Below, in pieces: positions 31,843-42,989 of a stretch of DNA of 64,000 bases. The position numbers and the translations under genes are program-made. The stretch lies in NCBI GenBank assembly GCA_025526995.1, contig JAHLKG010000003.1, positions 744,001 to 808,000 on the forward strand. Direction: 5' to 3'. Source of the stretch: Powellomyces hirtus. Its lineage: Eukaryota; Chytridiomycota; Chytridiomycetes; Spizellomycetales; Powellomycetaceae. Under the pieces are notes generated by a model. That model saw nothing but the letters and a program-made list of their open reading frames with translations. It searched no databases and was not told where the DNA came from. How positions within the stretch are numbered: position 1 is the first letter of the stretch; every line of letters starts with the position of its first letter.

Positions 31843-34389
31843 ATGAAGCCCGCGCTCGTCCTCGCTCTCGTCTCGACCCTGGCATGCGGGGCCGCCGCGG
31901 CAACCTGCAAACCCACGCAGGCTCTCGATCAACGATGGCAGCAACCAGCAGCACCCGTGATTCCCCCGAAGGCAGCCGCCTTCAGCAGCGTACAGATGCC
32001 GACCTCCCAACTGGCCGGCAAAGAACCAGCACCCAAAGCTGAGCCTACCCCGCAGAGGGCTGCGGACCCAATGCCCAAGAAGCAAGCCCAACCAAAGGCC
32101 ATGCCACCCGCGCAGAAAGCCGACCCGATGCCGATGCCCAAGAAGGAAGAGCCAAAAGCCATGCCGCCGAAGCCCGCCGAGCCCAAAGCCATGCCACCAA
32201 AGGCCGAGCCCAAAGCCATGCCACCAAAGGCTGAGCCCAAAGCCATGCCACCAAAGGCTGAGCCCAAAGCCATGCCACCAAAGGCTGAGCCCAAAGCCAT
32301 GCCTCCCAAGGCCGAACCCAAAGCCATGCCTCCCAAGGCCGAACCCAAGGCAATGCCTCCCAAAGCCGAACCCAAAGCCATGCCACCAAAGGCCATGCCC
32401 AAAGCCATGCCTCCCAAGGCCGAACCCAAAGCCATGCCTCCCAAGGCCGAGCCTAAGGCAATGCCACCAAAGGCCGAGCCCAAAACAATCCCCCCCAGAG
32501 CCGAGCCCAAGGCCATGCCTCCCAAGGCTGAACCCAAGGCAATGCCCCCCAAAGCCGAGCCCAAGGCCATGCCTCCCAAGGCTGAACCCAAGGCCATGCC
32601 ACCCGCGCAGAAAGCCGACCCGATGCCCCCCAAAGCCGAGCCCAAGGCCATGCCTCCCAAGGCTGAACCCAAGGCCATGCCACCCGCGCAGAAAGCCGAC
32701 CCGATGCCCCCCAAAGCCGAGCCCAAGGCCATGCCTCCCAAGGCTGAACCCAAAGCCATGCCCCCACAGATGACCGCCGAACCTGCCCGAGAAACCACAT
32801 CGGCCGTCACCGAGGTAGCGTCGGCTACTGCAACTTCGACTTCCGCTGAGGCCAAGCCTACCAAAGCAGCATCCCCCATGCCACACCCTCCAATGCCCGC
32901 CCCGCAGAAAGAAATGCCCAAGGCCGAGCCTAAGCGGAACGAGATGCCCAAGGCCGCTCCCAAGCAGAAGGAAATGCCCAAGGCCGAGCCTAAGCGGGAC
33001 GAGATGCCCAAAGCCAAGCAGCAAGAGAAGCCCAAGGCCATGCCCGCACCCAAGCAGAAGGAAATGCCCAAGGCCGAGCCTAAGCGGAACGAGATGCCCA
33101 AAGCCAAGCAGCAAGAGAAGCCCAAGGCCATGCCCGCACCCAAGCAGAAGGAAATGCCCAAGGCCGAGCCTAAGCGGGACGAGATGCCCAAAGCCAAGCA
33201 GCAAGAGAAGCCCAAGGCCATGCCCGCACCCAAGCAGAAGGAAGCACATCCAATGCCAGCCCCGCAAAAGCAAGCTCCGAAAGCCACACCTACACCGACG
33301 GCAACGCCTGCTGTAATAGCGACCTCAAACGCAGTTCCGAAGCGAGGTGGAGCCAAGAAGCAACAGCCCGCCCAGAAGCAGAAGCAGCAGCAGCCCGCCC
33401 AGAAGCAGAAGCAGCAGCAGCCCGCTCAGAAGCAGAAGCAGCAGCAGCCCGCTCAGAAGCAGAAGCAGCAGCAGCCCGCCCAGAAGCAGAAGCAGCAGCA
33501 GCCCGCCCAGAAGCAGAAGCAGCAGCAGCCTGCCCAGAAGCAGAAGCAGCAGCAGCCTGCCCAGAAGCAGAAGCAGCAGCAGCCCGCCCAGAAGCAAGGC
33601 GGAAACCAGCAGGGAGGCGCTCAGAACGGAGGAGCCCAGAAGCAGGGTGGAAATCAGCAGGGAGGCAACCGGAACGGAGGTGCCCAGAAGCAGGCTGGAA
33701 ACCAGCAGGGAGGCAACCAGAACGGAGGTGCCCAGAAGCAAGGCGGAAACCAACAAGGCGGCAACCAGAACGGAGGAGCAGCCAAAGCGCCCCCAGCGGC
33801 ACCCGTCAGTGGTCGTGAGACCAAGGTCCCCATTACTCAGTTCGCCTCCGCTCCCTTCTGCACCAACTCCAACATGGTCCAGTCCGACGGCACGCAAATT
33901 CGAGACGGCTCCTGTAGTTCCACTGCCCTGGGCGCGATTCCATCCGTGGATAACATGGTCTCGACCATCATCACCACCCCTAAGAGCGGCGCCAATGTGC
34001 AAGCCGGCCAGGACAATGTCATTGCGGTCGACATGATCAACCTCGACACGGGTTTCTTCGCAGACCCGCAGATCAATTACAACAAGCAACCGCAAACTCT
34101 CAACGGCGGCGGGAAGATCGAAGGTCACCAGCACATCACCATCCAGAAGCTCGATTCAACGACTGCCGCTCCCGATGCCACCAAGTTTGTGTTCTTCAAG
34201 GGATTGAACGACCAGAGCGCCAACGGCCGCACTCTCAGCGTGACCGTGCCTGCGGGTACTTTCAAGGCAAACGGTCTTCACCGTATCTGCTCGATGAGTG
34301 GAACAAACGCTCACCAGCCTCCCCTCATGCCCGTTGCCCAACGTGGCGCCCAAGACGACTGTATTCGAGTCAATGTAGTTGGAGCATAA
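31843..34389 (+). CDS. Large secreted tandem-repeat protein with conserved C-terminal domain
   Basis: Single exon, 848 residues from ATG 31843; the reading frame is open upstream to 31543, but this ATG gives a clean signal peptide (MKPALVLALVSTLACGAAAA). Residues ~70-310 are dominated by the nonapeptide KAEPKAMPP. Residues ~373-463 hold three 30-residue repeats rich in Lys, Glu and Met, ~507-585 about nine QQPAQKQKQ units, and ~585-647 Gly/Asn/Gln-rich units. The last ~190 residues form a non-repetitive domain: APFCTNSNMVQSDGTQIRDG, EGHQHITIQKL, LHRICSMSGTNAHQPPLMP and AQRGAQDDCIRVNV. It resembles a domain common in secreted fungal proteins of unknown role. Lys/Pro-rich repeats suggest a cell-wall or extracellular adhesive protein. 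No GPI signal is visible. Confidence 0.85.
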   Translation: MKPALVLALVSTLACGAAAATCKPTQALDQRWQQPAAPVIPPKAAAFSSVQMPTSQLAGKEPAPKAEPTPQRAADPMPKKQAQPKAMPPAQKADPMPMPKKEEPKAMPPKPAEPKAMPPKAEPKAMPPKAEPKAMPPKAEPKAMPPKAEPKAMPPKAEPKAMPPKAEPKAMPPKAEPKAMPPKAMPKAMPPKAEPKAMPPKAEPKAMPPKAEPKTIPPRAEPKAMPPKAEPKAMPPKAEPKAMPPKAEPKAMPPAQKADPMPPKAEPKAMPPKAEPKAMPPAQKADPMPPKAEPKAMPPKAEPKAMPPQMTAEPARETTSAVTEVASATATSTSAEAKPTKAASPMPHPPMPAPQKEMPKAEPKRNEMPKAAPKQKEMPKAEPKRDEMPKAKQQEKPKAMPAPKQKEMPKAEPKRNEMPKAKQQEKPKAMPAPKQKEMPKAEPKRDEMPKAKQQEKPKAMPAPKQKEAHPMPAPQKQAPKATPTPTATPAVIATSNAVPKRGGAKKQQPAQKQKQQQPAQKQKQQQPAQKQKQQQPAQKQKQQQPAQKQKQQQPAQKQKQQQPAQKQKQQQPAQKQKQQQPAQKQGGNQQGGAQNGGAQKQGGNQQGGNRNGGAQKQAGNQQGGNQNGGAQKQGGNQQGGNQNGGAAKAPPAAPVSGRETKVPITQFASAPFCTNSNMVQSDGTQIRDGSCSSTALGAIPSVDNMVSTIITTPKSGANVQAGQDNVIAVDMINLDTGFFADPQINYNKQPQTLNGGGKIEGHQHITIQKLDSTTAAPDATKFVFFKGLNDQSANGRTLSVTVPAGTFKANGLHRICSMSGTNAHQPPLMPVAQRGAQDDCIRVNVVGA
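32150..32770 (+). repeat. 27 bp repeat array (KAEPKAMPP)
   Basis: An in-frame minisatellite of 27 nt units encodes KAEPKAMPP. About 20 copies are present, with occasional PAQKADPMP interruptions recurring in longer higher-order units. Copies differ mainly at synonymous positions (ccaaag/cccaag/cccaaa). Confidence 0.85.
32961..33230 (+). repeat. Three 90 bp tandem repeats
   Basis: A 90 nt unit starting caagcagaaggaaatgccca begins at 32961, 33051 and 33141. The copies are almost identical; a gggac/ggaac difference changes Asp to Asn in one copy. The repeat lies in frame within the secreted protein. Confidence 0.85.
33361..33790 (+). repeat. 27 bp PAQKQKQQQ array followed by Gly/Asn/Gln repeats
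   Basis: Roughly nine copies of a 27 nt unit encoding PAQKQKQQQ are followed by longer units (GGNQQGGNQNGGAQKQ, 48 nt) to about 33780. Units are near-identical at the nucleotide level, which implies recent expansion. Confidence 0.8.
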
Positions 34390-34666
34390 AGAAAGACCTC
34401 GTTGACGAGTTCTGGAGTATACATGTAGATTTGACCCATTGTATATATAGCCCGTGGCTTTCCGCACGCGGCACCTGTAAATTCACAGAGAGTGTAAATT
34501 CAAAAGAATCATTACCCATAAACCCTTGCCTTTGAATGACTTTTATTTTGTGAAGAAGATTTCATACAGCTAGTTACACCGCATGCTGCGGACGTTAATA
34601 GGAGACGATCTGTCTTAGCTAAAGAGCGCAAACCCAAAAACGAAAATGTGCTACATGAGCATCCGC
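34390..34666. other. Convergent 3' spacer
   Basis: 277 bp lies between the secreted protein stop (+) and the stop of the next gene (-). No other feature was recognised. Confidence 0.5.
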
Positions 34667-35544
34667 TCATGTGAATGTTATTGCCTGCCAGGCGTTCGCT
34701 CGCGTAGTCCTGGATTGCCTGCTTTGTTGTGCAAACTGCACACACCATCGCTCATCACATTTTTCTAAGTTTAGAGCAGCCACAAGCCATGCTATGAGCT
34801 GTGCTCCTCCAGCTGTTCGATCAAGACCCAGACCTTTTTGCTGCGGTGGGGTAGTATCGGTTTTTTGAGACCAAACGGCGGCCACGTATTCGACGGTCCG
34901 ATTGATGTCGCCCAACGCCCTCCAATTCGCAAGTTCTTCTGTGTCCAAGTCCGAGGGTTGCTCACAAAGAAGGTTCTGTAGAGGCCGCTTCGAGTTGAGG
35001 GCGGGTGTTGCCAGAAACTTAATCCCTGCTTTCGATGCGCTGGCTTCGATACCGTTCGTTTCCTGGGAAAGTGTTACATTTCCGGTTTCTTGAGCATTAC
35101 CACCGCGGTCTTCGGAGTGTCTGTCGGTGACGATCCAAAGACCTTTGAACTCTTTCTCTTGACAGTATTTGATGATCATGTCCCGGCTCTCGAATGCATT
35201 TGAGATGCTTGCGGGAGACCAGACCTGGAATGGGGCGGGGCGCTGCGAACTGGCGACGACCGTTCGCCCAAGTCGCCATGCGAATCGAGAGAGTACGGGT
35301 ATGGTGCTCACTTTTGGGCTAACGTAGTTGTGTTCAGTACAAAGCAGATGATCGATTGCTCCCGTCCTGTGGCCTATGGGTGTTAGCATCTTGGGAGAAA
35401 CAGTATGACATAGCCTCCTCAGTTGGAAGTTTCTTACGCCCATCTTTCGACATCCGGAGATAGCGACCAGCTAAACCCCGCATCCAGCTTTCCACTGTGG
35501 GGCGGTGCGAGTGCGGAATTCTTCTCTCTGTTGTCAAGATTCAT
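34667..35544 (-). CDS. Unrecognised protein, two exons
   Basis: Exons on the minus strand are 35544-35438 and 35366-34667 (268 residues), with a 71 nt intron (GTAAGA...CCACAG). The start is MNLDNREKNSALAPPHSG. I do not recognise the family. Visible parts include WSLSPDVERWATGAIDHLLC across the splice, NYVSPKVSTIPVLSRFAWRL, IIKYCQEKEFKGLWIVTDRH and a C-terminal TAGGAQLIAWLVAALNLEKC. There is no signal peptide or clear membrane span. The length of the second open frame and the regular splice signals argue that it is real. The stop at 34667 could be followed by further splicing that I did not detect. Confidence 0.6.
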
Positions 35545-37499
35545 CGGCTCCTTGTACTTATACAATGGTGTTCTTCAACAGGCGCGCGGGCCTGTGCGAA
35601 CGCGTTCCTTGACGCTTGCTCTCTTCAGCCAAGCCAGCGATTATCATCAATGATTTCCGTTTAGGGAATTGGCATCGAAATACCGTACTTACTACGGCAT
35701 TGCTTTTCAAAGACGAAAATATGAAAGCTGCGTAAGTCAGGACATGTGCGGGTCATCTTGCGACATTGCCAACTGGGTGCCGACCAGAGGGGTGTCCTCA
35801 CTCAGCAAATCAAGAGACCTACAAAGTAACCTTGAATGGCAACGAGATGCCTCGAATCGCAGGAGATGTGTGGGAAAGGGAGGAGGCAATGGAGGCGATG
35901 GAGCTCAGGGGGTCGGAGCAGTGAAAGTGAGGGTGGGTGGATGGAGAGAACGGGGAAAAAGACGGGCAGACATCCTCCTTTTATAGCTGAAGACACAAAC
36001 TGCGGGATTGCCAATGCCAATGGGGAGCAACAGCTGTGTCTGTCAGACAACGGCAATCAAGCGGTTTCGGCATGTTTCTGGTTTTTCATCATTCTGTTTG
36101 CAAATGCTCTATGACCAGCGCCCAGCTGCGTGTCAGGTCCGTGTCAGATCTTTCCATTTGCCAGCTGGGGCCGTCGCCTCGTCTGGTCAAGAGTCGCCGC
36201 TCATGTCCGTTGTCGCCATATTATACACTCAGTGACGGCAATATGGGACACCGCTTCATAGTTTGAGAACTGCAGTAAAAGCGCTTCGTCCTGAGACCCA
36301 AGCCGACGGTCTGTGACTGCCGGCCAAGTCAGGTGGTTGTGACGTGCGGGGCATTCGCCCGCGTCGGACGATATTAACGTGATGTCTCATTTTGGAACAT
36401 TCTTTGAAGATATACCGTCGATGTGGTCAAGTGGGCCCGGAACGCGGCATCTAGAAGTCCAACTCTCCTCGTCGGTGTCAAACGTCCGGGAACCTATTTG
36501 CGGACTCTCCGGGCCAAGGCTTGTCAGCCAAGTAACTCGTGGCGGATTGGCGGCTACTAGTGTCCCCACTGGTGTACTCGGGCTACCCTAAACCCTTGGT
36601 GATCTCTGCGGGCCTTCGGCGTCGGAATGTCATTCTCATCCAAGAAATTCTATTTCTTGTAGGTTTACCTTACTTCCATAGAATCGGTGAGACCTTTCCT
36701 GAATGATATAGGTTGTCGGCAATCTGGAAACTTCATATGCATATAACTAAATAGCATGATTAATCTATTGCCAAACCCTTCTATACTCTCGTGAATGTCT
36801 TATCTTGCCATAGCAATTCCAACTCCTTTGAGATGCTCATCGACGCCACGCCACGCCACGCCAAGCCACAGACGCGCCGCGCGCCCGATGAAGATTTTTA
36901 AGACATGCTGATGTCCTCCTCGATAGTCTGTGTGAAGAAACCCGATGACGACGACTTCTGAGAGTTTACCTCGGAATCGACGTACCTGTGGCTCGCTTGC
37001 TTTCTTGAAATTGACTGCAAATGCATGGCTGACCTAGGTCTCTTCCGATGCGGTGCTGTTCACAATCTGTTCACTTGATACTGCTCAATAGAAAGCTCTC
37101 AAGATCGTATGCTTTCCTTGCGTTATCAAACCATCATGAGTGTTCTTTGTCAGAGCAGCCACCCTCTTCAAACTTTGTTTCCTTCTTTTCTCTTTTCTTT
37201 ATTTAGTTCCATTTGCCGTTGATTCGACAGTCAAATAGATGGGTCATGAATTCAAATCTTTTCTTTTCCAGTTTTGCGGTTGTCTTATTATTGTCTTATT
37301 AAGCAAAAATGCACGTGTACTGAATAGACGCTTATACATTAATAAAACTTATTCAAAAGTTTAGGGCCCTGAGGTTACGGAAGGTGGAAATGAGGAAGAG
37401 GCACTACCACTTCAGGGTATTCATTTCACGATGGCACAGATTGCTACCCCGACGTAATATTTTAACTTTTCGTCAAGGCCTTCAGGAATGTTAAACCGT
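35545..37499. other. Gene-poor stretch, partly AT-rich
   Basis: About 2 kb without a convincing gene. Open frames are short and motif-free. The part from about 36600 onward is AT-rich compared with its neighbours. A short GCCAC direct repeat occurs near 36845-36862. It borders the decayed kinase gene. Confidence 0.45.
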
Positions 37500-38240
37500 C
37501 TTTCTTTGTCTTTAGCAGCCAGGACTCCAGCGCTCAGGAATAGCCTTATGGATGGCAACCCTAAGTGTTAGTGAGCAAAGATTCTTCATCCTCCAGGGGG
37601 AGAATTGTGTCTTCCGCTTGTTTCCCGAAAGATCTTGAGCACACCAGGTAATATCATTCCGAATCAAACGCAGGACATCATGCACACGCCATGCCCCTGA
37701 CGATCACTCGGATCATCCGACAGCATCTGGCCTGGCGTAACAGTTCTAATAGCGAATCCAGCTTTCATTCATGGGCTTTCGTTTACGTAGAAAATGGAGT
37801 GCTCTATCCTTGGCTCGTGAGTAGTGTGCCTTTTTTATGTAAACGTCAAAGATATCGTTCGGGTGTCACTCCAGTGATTACGCAGAGAATTTCGCAAAGT
37901 ACAGCACCCAGAGAAAACACTTCGCCGCTCGGGTGCAGCGTTGCTGCCGTGACATCTCGGGTGCCATGTACTCTCCCGTTCCGACGTATGTCGTCTGCAC
38001 GCTTTCGCCACACCGAAATCGATGAAATTAGGTTCCCTAGTGCTTGTTAGACATATGTTTTCGGATCTGATATCTCGATTTAGCGCCGGCGATTGTAGAG
38101 GGTGTGAAGTTCGTGCAATGAAGCTGTCAGACACAACTAAAAACGCAGGACTGGACACCTTCGGGAATAGTACAAGTACAAGTTTTGACCGTCATCGACT
38201 GCTCCAAGAAACTTTGTCGTATGTCATTTGCCAGAGACTC
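37500..38240 (-). pseudogene. Decayed protein kinase gene
   Basis: Minus-strand kinase C-lobe motifs are readable only by changing frame. One frame gives NRDIRSENICLTSTREPNFI followed by DFGVAK (HRD-like loop and DFG). A second gives YVGTGEYMAPEM (activation segment and APE motif). A third gives GEVFSLGAVLCEILCVITG followed by a stop. A possible hinge remnant (DDGQNLYLYYSR) lies upstream near 38200 and a tail-like piece (MKNLCSLTLR, then PERWSP) downstream near 37550. The HRD His is already Asn. At least two frameshifts and several stops make a functional product unlikely. It could be a relic of a lineage-specific kinase expansion. Confidence 0.7.
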
Positions 38241-38657
38241 TTTTCGTCTCTGCTGGTTCAAGAGCGATGGGCCCGAGTCCGCCTGAAGGATCGTCGGTCG
38301 CGGATTTTGACAACTGCGGAAGAATATATTCACGAGCTATCTCTGCGCGAAGCGTTGACAACATACTCGACCTCTCGATGAGATCCCTTTTTTGATGGTT
38401 CACGCTGTGCTTTGCAGTGAGGAACTCGGTAGTGGACTTCAAGATCGACGTCTTTCACTTGAAGAATCTTGTCGGGTGTTAAAGTCTTATGATCTAACGT
38501 TGATCGCGCCCGCTTTTTGCTCGTCAACATTATTGTGCTGGTTCCTTAGGCTAAGGAAAGATTTGTAGAATTGTGGTATCGTTCTCATAAACCCCGTGTT
38601 TTCGTCTCAATAAATAAGATTACTTTAACTGTAATATATTGAAAAGTCAACCAAGAT

Positions 38658-39083
38658 TCATGAGTATCCGGCAAACAATGTCACGACAAACACTGCGGCG
38701 ACGGTGGCAGCAGCAGGTCCAATCGCTCCCGAGTTGGATCGGCTGCCGGACGTCGGCATGGCTTTGGTACTTTTAACGCACGCGCGTGGAATGGCGTCTG
38801 AGTCGGGAAGAGTTGTTGGTCCTCAATGCACTTCGAATAGGCCGCTGCTTTCGAAGCTGGGTCGGGGCAGCTGGCTGCAGCGCTTGAGTTGGCGGGAGCG
38901 CTGGTGAAGGGCCAGTAAGGTGCAACGCCCCTAACACATCGCTCAATCTCTTGACCAGCGACACCGCAATAACAAGGCGCCATCCACCCCCCAGTTGTTT
39001 GGACAGCTGCAACTTGTTGCCGCCTGTGCTGTTGCGAGCAGAGTAGCGAAGAAAACCTCAAGGAGAACGAGCTTGTGGCTTAA
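38658..39083 (-). pseudogene. Broken GPI-anchored Cys-rich secreted protein gene
   Basis: Three minus-strand frames together read as one small secreted protein: a signal-like VFFATLLATAQAATSCSCP, a Cys-rich middle APCYCGVAGQEIERCVRG with SKCIEDQQ, and a tail DAIPRACVKSTKAMPTSG ending AAATVAAVFVVTLFAGYS, a typical GPI-attachment hydrophobic end. The first frame change coincides with a run of six G (around 38987). The second lies near 38800-38815. No in-frame ATG precedes the signal-like part. Real decay or homopolymer sequencing errors could both explain it. CxC spacing recalls CFEM-like small proteins, but I cannot assign the family. Confidence 0.6.
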
Positions 39084-39565
39084 ACGACCGCCAGCAAACT
39101 ATGCTCATAAAATGATTCTATTTATTTGCGAATGACTATCGAGAGTGGACGGCGGATAAGAAACCGCAGCTAAGAACCGAAGCGGACCCTTGCCTCTTAT
39201 GCAAACTTGCCAAGAGAATTGCGGATGAATGAACCACAAAGAAACGAACGGGCGAATCGCGGCCAGCCTCGTCGACGTGCACAGCACGCACGTCGATATG
39301 TTCAGGTTCAAGGACCAGACGTTCAATGGAAAAGAGTCTTGCGCATGATGCAACGTCTTTGTGATAAGCAATTACATCCTGTACTTGGCAACTACCTTAT
39401 GTCAGGACAAATCAACAAGATGCACGAGTCCGAGTTGCACCACAAACTCCAATGACGCGAAGCGGTCATTAATTGTTGTCCCTAAGGAATTGGGGGAATT
39501 CCCAAATTCTAAACCTCATACTTCCACTCCTTGTTTCCCAAAGCCCTCATAATCGGCAAGAGCAC
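39084..39565. other. Intergenic, nothing supported
   Basis: About 480 bp lies upstream of the gene starting at 39566. It contains only short overlapping frames. It may hold a 5' exon of the next gene that I could not identify. Confidence 0.4.
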
Positions 39566-41916
39566 ATGCAGAAGGTACTGAGTGTATTAGGAAGATTGAA
39601 GAAATGGGTACCGGGACCTGGAAATCCCCCGCCGCCCCTGATTCCCCGCTACAAACCGCCAAAAAGCAAGCCGATTGTAACACCACGCCTGGAAGGATTG
39701 GATGTGGATCTACCACCGCCATCCAAAACTGAAGTAGAACGGCTCCCGGCAGAACGCTTATCCGCCGTTGAAGAATATCCACAGCTAGTCTACAAGTGGA
39801 GAAATGTGAAGCATATCAGAGAAAGGGGCAGGAGAAAGGCTGCTTTTGTATGGGGAAAATTGACGGGTGAACCTGGAGCGCTGGTCGTATTGGGCGGTAC
39901 TGTGACCGCCGTTTACGGATTGGCTATATGGGAAGCGTTCTTGAATGTTCGGACAGGCGTGAGCATGATGGAAATATGGCAATTTGTCTTTAGGTAAGTT
40001 CTGGTCTGAAGCCAAACAGCCACTTGTAGACTTCACGATGGTAAACGCTCGGCGTTAAGGATATCAATGGCAATTATACATATTGATGTTGGATTCGTTA
40101 TCCAAATCCCAAAGGTTTGCCAATGCCAATACATTCTGCGCGATTACCAATACCAGCGTAGCACCAGAAACCATCGTAGCATCCCTTCACCTCTCTCCCA
40201 GTCTCTTCCATTTCGTTCCCTTGAACACATCTCCTGAAACTCTGTTTCTCGATCCAGCCCAGGCCGAGAGCCGCTTACTTGCAACGTATTTGCGAGCGGG
40301 CCGAGGAATGATTGCGGGATACATGGGTGTGGCATCTCTCCTGCGGCTTTTCAATTGGACGTTTGTAGCAGGCAACGTATTTAGAGAACGCGTATTGGCT
40401 GGCCGTGAAGCGCCTTTCCTCGGCGTACAAGGCCGCACGTTCCGTCTATGTGGACGTAAATCAGACACATTGACGATGAGTCTCACAAAGGACAAAGAAG
40501 TGTGTTGTGTGATCTTTTGTGCTACTCTTCATGGGTTGAATTTGGCCGCCAGCTGATCAACGACGAGTCATTACTTTCTGTGTATTAGCACGTTCTGCCG
40601 ATCATCGAAGACCCTGCAGTCATGAGACAGTTGCTTACAAAGCATACGGAAAACGGAACGGTGCCCATTGCATGGACTGTACGGGAATCGGACTACGGAT
40701 CGCCAAGTGCATGGGAAGGCCTAGTGATCGACGAGCCCGCATTGCTCAAGACAAAGAATGGTGAGCGATTGCTCTACATTGAGGTGCGCTTCCTTTGTCA
40801 TTCTCCTGTAACTCATATCGTTTGTCATGTTCTAAAATCGCACATTGTATGAAGGCCGATGGGACAAACAGTGAAGACGCCCTTCGTCTCGGCACAGCAA
40901 GTGCAGACCTGTCCCTGGAGGACGCGAGCGCAGCTTTCCGTATGATTGAAGATACCGCTCTGGTTCGTGGGAATCTCCCCGACTTTCAGTGTGTGCGCGT
41001 TTTCCTTGGCGACGTTCTTCAGAAAAACACGACTGGAGGTGGAAACGAGTATACGCTGCGACAGCGCGTTCGTTTTCGGCACGAGGTACGTGATAGACGT
41101 TTGAATGGAACTATTTGCGTGACGACCTAAACCACCGCGCTTTCTGCCCAGGTTGACATCTTAGTGGACTCCAAGCTGCCGATTCTTACCAAGATCATCG
41201 AATGGTCGGACAAAGTCGCAGCGCCTGGTTGGCAGAAGCGGAAAGTTGTGTTCGAAACAGACTCGCAGGAATACTACCACAATCTATCGACGCTTCTCAA
41301 GACATATGGCTTCACTGTTTTAGACATCTCTGAAGTGACCGCAAAAGAAGCCGACCAGCTGCCCAGGCTTATCTACTATCGCCGGACTGCGGTATGTATA
41401 TTCCGAGCAGAATGACATGTGTCTCGTTTCCCATCTCATATCGTGTGTACACAGGGCACCGTCAACGCTCTGCGTGCAACACTCGACACCACCGACAACC
41501 CACCACCACTTTGTGCCGTGATCGACACCAAGGAGGGACTAGATACCCTGTACCACCTCCGCCACGCCCCGCTCCCTCCCACCACATCCGTCATATGTTC
41601 CTCTGAAATCTACGATGCGACCTTGAGACAGATTCGGACATGGTGCCGCATGGGTTACAGCACCCAGGAGATTCAGCGAGAGCTCGATGCGCGCTCCGCC
41701 TACATATCTCGCATCGCGTCCGCCATTGCTGACATGGCCGACGAGCTGAAACGCGAAGGTGCCCTGAAAAAGGACGAACAAGCGGTGGAGGAGGATAAAC
41801 ACGAGGTCGACAAGCAGAAGAGTGAGAACAAGGATGATGCGGACGTCGCTGCTGTCAAAGACGCCACTCATAGGCAAGACGCCAATGACAATCACAAATC
41901 GGATGCGGACAAATAG
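39566..41916 (+). CDS. Unrecognised six-exon protein with membrane segments
   Basis: Exons 39566-39993, 40115-40499, 40589-40783, 40855-41085, 41152-41391 and 41455-41916 keep one frame (646 residues). The start (MQKVLSVLGRLKKWVPGPGN) is basic and amphipathic, compatible with mitochondrial targeting. Residues ~108-125 (GALVVLGGTVTAVYGLAIWE) form a first membrane segment, and GRGMIAGYMGVASLLRLFNW a second candidate. The large remaining part is soluble-looking, with YYHNLSTLLKTYGFTVLDIS and PPLCAVIDTKEGLDTLYHLR. The last ~60 residues are charged (Lys/Asp/Glu) and probably coiled or disordered. I do not recognise the family; a mitochondrial membrane protein is a guess. The exon 2 start has an alternative acceptor nearby. 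Confidence 0.75.
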
Positions 41917-42989
41917 AGTGGTTCCTGGATACCTTAGATTTGGAAGAATGCGTCAAAACCTCAGTATATGTAGTGGCACTTGGCCGCGACTAGGGGCACT
42001 TCAACTATCACTCCCACCAAAGAGGGCGCCAGATTAGGAAAATATATAAGATACTTTTGTACATAGGAGTAGACTACCTGCTGGTCTAAATTGTGTGGGC
42101 CTACGGCAAACAAACAGTGTTCTCCCTCTCGGCATGGCTTTCAATCTGCGCCGGACCTCAGAAGCCCTTGATCTCGCAGAAAGGTGCTTGCCGGCTGAAA
42201 AATTCAACGTGGTAACCAGCTTTACGCCATCAAAAGTGCTGTACTAACCTTTTGCTAAAGTTCCTGACGGCGAAAACAATATCAACATTTTACATTATCC
42301 TTCGCTGGAGACGCGAGGCTTGGGGTGGCGCAAGCCTCGCTTACGGTATAAGCATGGATCAAGGGTTCGGCAAGTGTGAAAAGGGGGAACAATACCAGGT
42401 TCCGGCACCTCGGAGTGTGACACGCTTACGCTGCGTTTGAGCCGCCGCCTCTCCATTCGTATTGCCTTTTGCCTCAGAAGCGACAGAGGCGACAGAGGTG
42501 AGAACAACAACAACCTTGCGCTTATTTAGGTGCTCCGTAGGAGAGAAACACAGAAACAGACGAACGGAGCGCAACGCAACACACGCTCACCCCGTCTTTG
42601 CGCCCAGTGAGAAAGCCAGTCAGGCGTCCCGTCCGTTCCTGCTTTTACTCCGTCTGCTTGTCCTGTGCGCGGGGTCGCTGCTGCAACACAACCTGAACGC
42701 CAAAAGCAACACCAACAACACCACAAACGCTTCCGCCTTGCCGCAGCCTTTTGGAAGTTTTGGTGCTTGATACACGAGCGAGCAACACACACAACGCATT
42801 TCACTACGTCCGCATTCGCCCGCGCGGTCTTCCACCACCAACGCTATCGCTAGCTGGTCTAGTGCAGCATTCCAGTACCATCGTCGCTCACTCTGATAAT
42901 ATACCGCTCTCAGCTATTAGCTGCTGATAGCCGAACGATCGTCTCTTCTGCGGCTCCGACCCATTCTCTCTTTCGAATAGTCCACGAGA
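41917..42989. other. Intergenic region upstream of CDC25
   Basis: About 1.07 kb. Several overlapping frames of 60-100 codons exist without motifs. It likely contains a long 5' UTR and promoter for the RasGEF gene. No TATA box was identified. Confidence 0.45.

Noticed and set aside
31666..33356. Very long minus-strand ORFs (535 and 475 codons) opposite the secreted repeat protein
   Set aside because: They mirror the 27 and 90 bp repeats on the plus strand. The predicted chains are Gly/Leu/His-rich or Gly/Ala/Met-rich repeats, with no start context or domain.
32150..33790. Regularly spaced repeats that might suggest a CRISPR-like array
   Set aside because: The units are contiguous, in frame and coding, without unique spacers, in a eukaryotic gene.
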